NCBI GenBank assembly: GCA_019247235.1 | Contig: JAFAPG010000556.1 | Location: 1-8,148, forward strand | Direction of reading: 5' to 3' | Origin: Acidobacteriota bacterium | GTDB lineage: Bacteria > Acidobacteriota > Terriglobia > Terriglobales > Acidobacteriaceae | Length of the DNA: 8,148 nt | In this document: piece by piece, positions 6,924 through 8,148 of the stretch | Layout of the letters: every line of letters starts with the position of its first letter | How positions within the stretch are numbered: position 1 is the stretch's first letter | Translations under genes and position numbers: made by a program | The notes under the pieces: generated by a model | What the model was told of the DNA's origin: nothing | What the model saw: the letters and a program-made list of their open reading frames with translations, nothing else | Database searches by the model: none

Positions 6924-8148
6924 TCAAGAGGCCAGTGGCGACAACTGCGGAGCTGGCAGGGACCGCTCGGACTCGAGGCGGCGAGGAATTTTCCCGCAGG
7001 TGGCCTTCGGCAACTTACGCGTCAATATCATGGGAATGGTTGCGGTCACCGCGATCATCACCCAGAACGGCTTCTGATACTCCGCTGAAACGAAGACTGC
7101 GGCAGCGGAGAAACCTATCAACCCAGCCTGGATTCCTTCAGCTGCATAGAGCAATGAACGGTCACGCCGCATCTTTCCCGCGGCACGCAGCTTGCTAGTG
7201 TGGGAGATCGCCCCCAGCACGATTCCGCAGTACGCTATCAGCCCGGGAATTCCGAGCTCCGCAGTAATCTCTAAGAACGTGTTGCAGGCAATCCCATGTT
7301 GAGCTCCCACCTTTGTGGAAGAGATGGCGGTGAAGTTGCCCAAACCAATGCCAGTTATGGGATGTTTACGGATCATCTCCAGGCCAACTCTCCAAAAATC
7401 TCGTCTGATCTGCTCTCCCATAACGTCGCCAAAACTTGGGTGCAACATCCGAGCCAGTGGCGACGCCGGCGACAACCAGAGCAGGGGCAAAAGTAAGACG
7501 GTGATCAGCACGGCCAAACGACGTGAGCGAGCCGAGCGCAACAACATATAAGCGGCAGCCACGCACAATCCAAATAAACCTCCTCGAGAAGATGCGAGCG
7601 TAAAAGCCAGCAGCATGAGCACCAGCGAAACTCCACAAAACCACCGCTCCCAACGCGACCCCTTCATTCGCAGCATGTAGACCGCGATCGGAATCACAAG
7701 CACAGTACAGGTCGCAAAATAGTTAGAATCACCAGCAACGTAGCCGGGGCGAAGATTCATGCCCCCGGAGGCCTGAAATTCGCGAATCACGTAAAGCGAA
7801 GCCCAAGTCGCGCCGGCCAGCGCTGCCAGCAAGGTTTTATAGAAACGTTCGTAGGTATTCACCAACGCGACGGTTGTAAAAAACAATAATGCGTAGCTGA
7901 CATAACTAAACATTGGGCTAAAAGAAAGACCGTCTGTCTTGCTGAGTGCCAAATAGGAGATCGTGCTCAGGGCAAGCAGGGTAAGGAAGCATCGGGCCTG
8001 CCACGATCCAAGAAAAACTGGCCGACGACGATCTTGCAGCAAGCGAATACACGCGTAAGCGCAACAAACAATGCCCAACCATTTAACCAGGGTCAAGCCC
8101 GCAAACGGCTCCTCAAAGAGAGGGTGATTAGGCATCGGCGCCAAAAGC
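6924..8148 (-). CDS. O-antigen ligase/polymerase family (Wzy_C, PF04932-like) membrane protein, 5' end probably beyond window
   Basis: At least 403 residues (counted from ATG 8135), with about ten hydrophobic helices. Family landmarks are in order: GDSNYFA (135-141), LASSRGGLFGL (180-190, with the conserved Arg184 opening the Wzy_C region), a large hydrophilic loop between helices (about 222-275) with RKHPITGIGLGNF (256-268), then ACNTFLEITAELGIPGLIAY (283-302). In most relatives the last motif begins H-N; here the His position is Cys284. Such proteins join lipid-linked glycans on the periplasmic face, either to lipid A core (WaaL) or to each other (Wzy); bioinformatics alone does not separate these. 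The frame stays open through the window edge (LLAPMPNH...), and the first helix of the family usually precedes this point, so the true start is probably outside. The C-terminal ~30 residues are a basic, proline-containing cytoplasmic tail. The GT4 gene follows at once, implying an operon. Confidence 0.88.
   Translation of the reverse strand, partial: LLAPMPNHPLFEEPFAGLTLVKWLGIVCCAYACIRLLQDRRRPVFLGSWQARCFLTLLALSTISYLALSKTDGLSFSPMFSYVSYALLFFTTVALVNTYERFYKTLLAALAGATWASLYVIREFQASGGMNLRPGYVAGDSNYFATCTVLVIPIAVYMLRMKGSRWERWFCGVSLVLMLLAFTLASSRGGLFGLCVAAAYMLLRSARSRRLAVLITVLLLPLLWLSPASPLARMLHPSFGDVMGEQIRRDFWRVGLEMIRKHPITGIGLGNFTAISSTKVGAQHGIACNTFLEITAELGIPGLIAYCGIVLGAISHTSKLRAAGKMRRDRSLLYAAEGIQAGLIGFSAAAVFVSAEYQKPFWVMIAVTATIPMILTRKLPKATCGKIPRRLESERSLPAPQLSPLAS

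Noticed and set aside
6924..6927. TTGA overlap start of the GT4 gene at 6927
   Set aside because: It is possible as a coupled start, but there is no ribosome site before the TTG, and an ATG four codons downstream at 6915 has a weak GAAG in front and keeps the full GT-B domain.

Overview
The window holds seven genes, all read from the minus strand. It looks like an internal slice of a surface-polysaccharide (O-antigen, capsule or exopolysaccharide) locus of a Gram-negative-type bacterium. Moderate GC, ATG/TTG starts and Shine-Dalgarno sites support a bacterial origin. The mix of Wzx/Wzy-type genes with an amidohydrolase and a phosphodiesterase-like gene reminds me of soil phyla such as Acidobacteriota. 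That is only an impression, because no taxonomic marker is present.

In the direction of transcription (high to low coordinates) the layout is as follows. An O-antigen ligase/polymerase-like membrane protein (6924-8148, its 5' end probably beyond the window) comes first. It is followed by a GT-B family 4 glycosyltransferase (5677-6915), a Wzx-like flippase (4140-5666), a GT-A family 2 glycosyltransferase (3084-4055), a nucleotidyltransferase-fold protein with degenerate catalytic positions (1768-2991), a PF04909-type amidohydrolase (519-1751), and the N-terminal 161 residues of an alkaline-phosphatase-superfamily phosphodiesterase (1-483, cut by the window edge).

The first four genes form a familiar kit. 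The glycosyltransferases build a lipid-linked repeat unit in the cytoplasm, the flippase moves it across the inner membrane, and the Wzy/WaaL-like protein polymerises or ligates it. The last three genes are not standard parts of that kit. Their tight spacing (16 and 35 bp) suggests a co-expressed cassette with an unknown role in precursor metabolism or glycan decoration; this is the part most worth a second look.

Intergenic gaps are short: 8 bp (or a 4 bp overlap), 10 bp, 84 bp, 92 bp, 16 bp and 35 bp. I see no convincing promoter or intrinsic terminator in any of them, so one operon running past both window edges is the simplest reading. There are no RNA genes, insertion sequences, CRISPR arrays or gene-free stretches over 300 bp. 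The only notable non-coding pattern is a perfect 10-bp-arm inverted repeat inside the GT4 gene.
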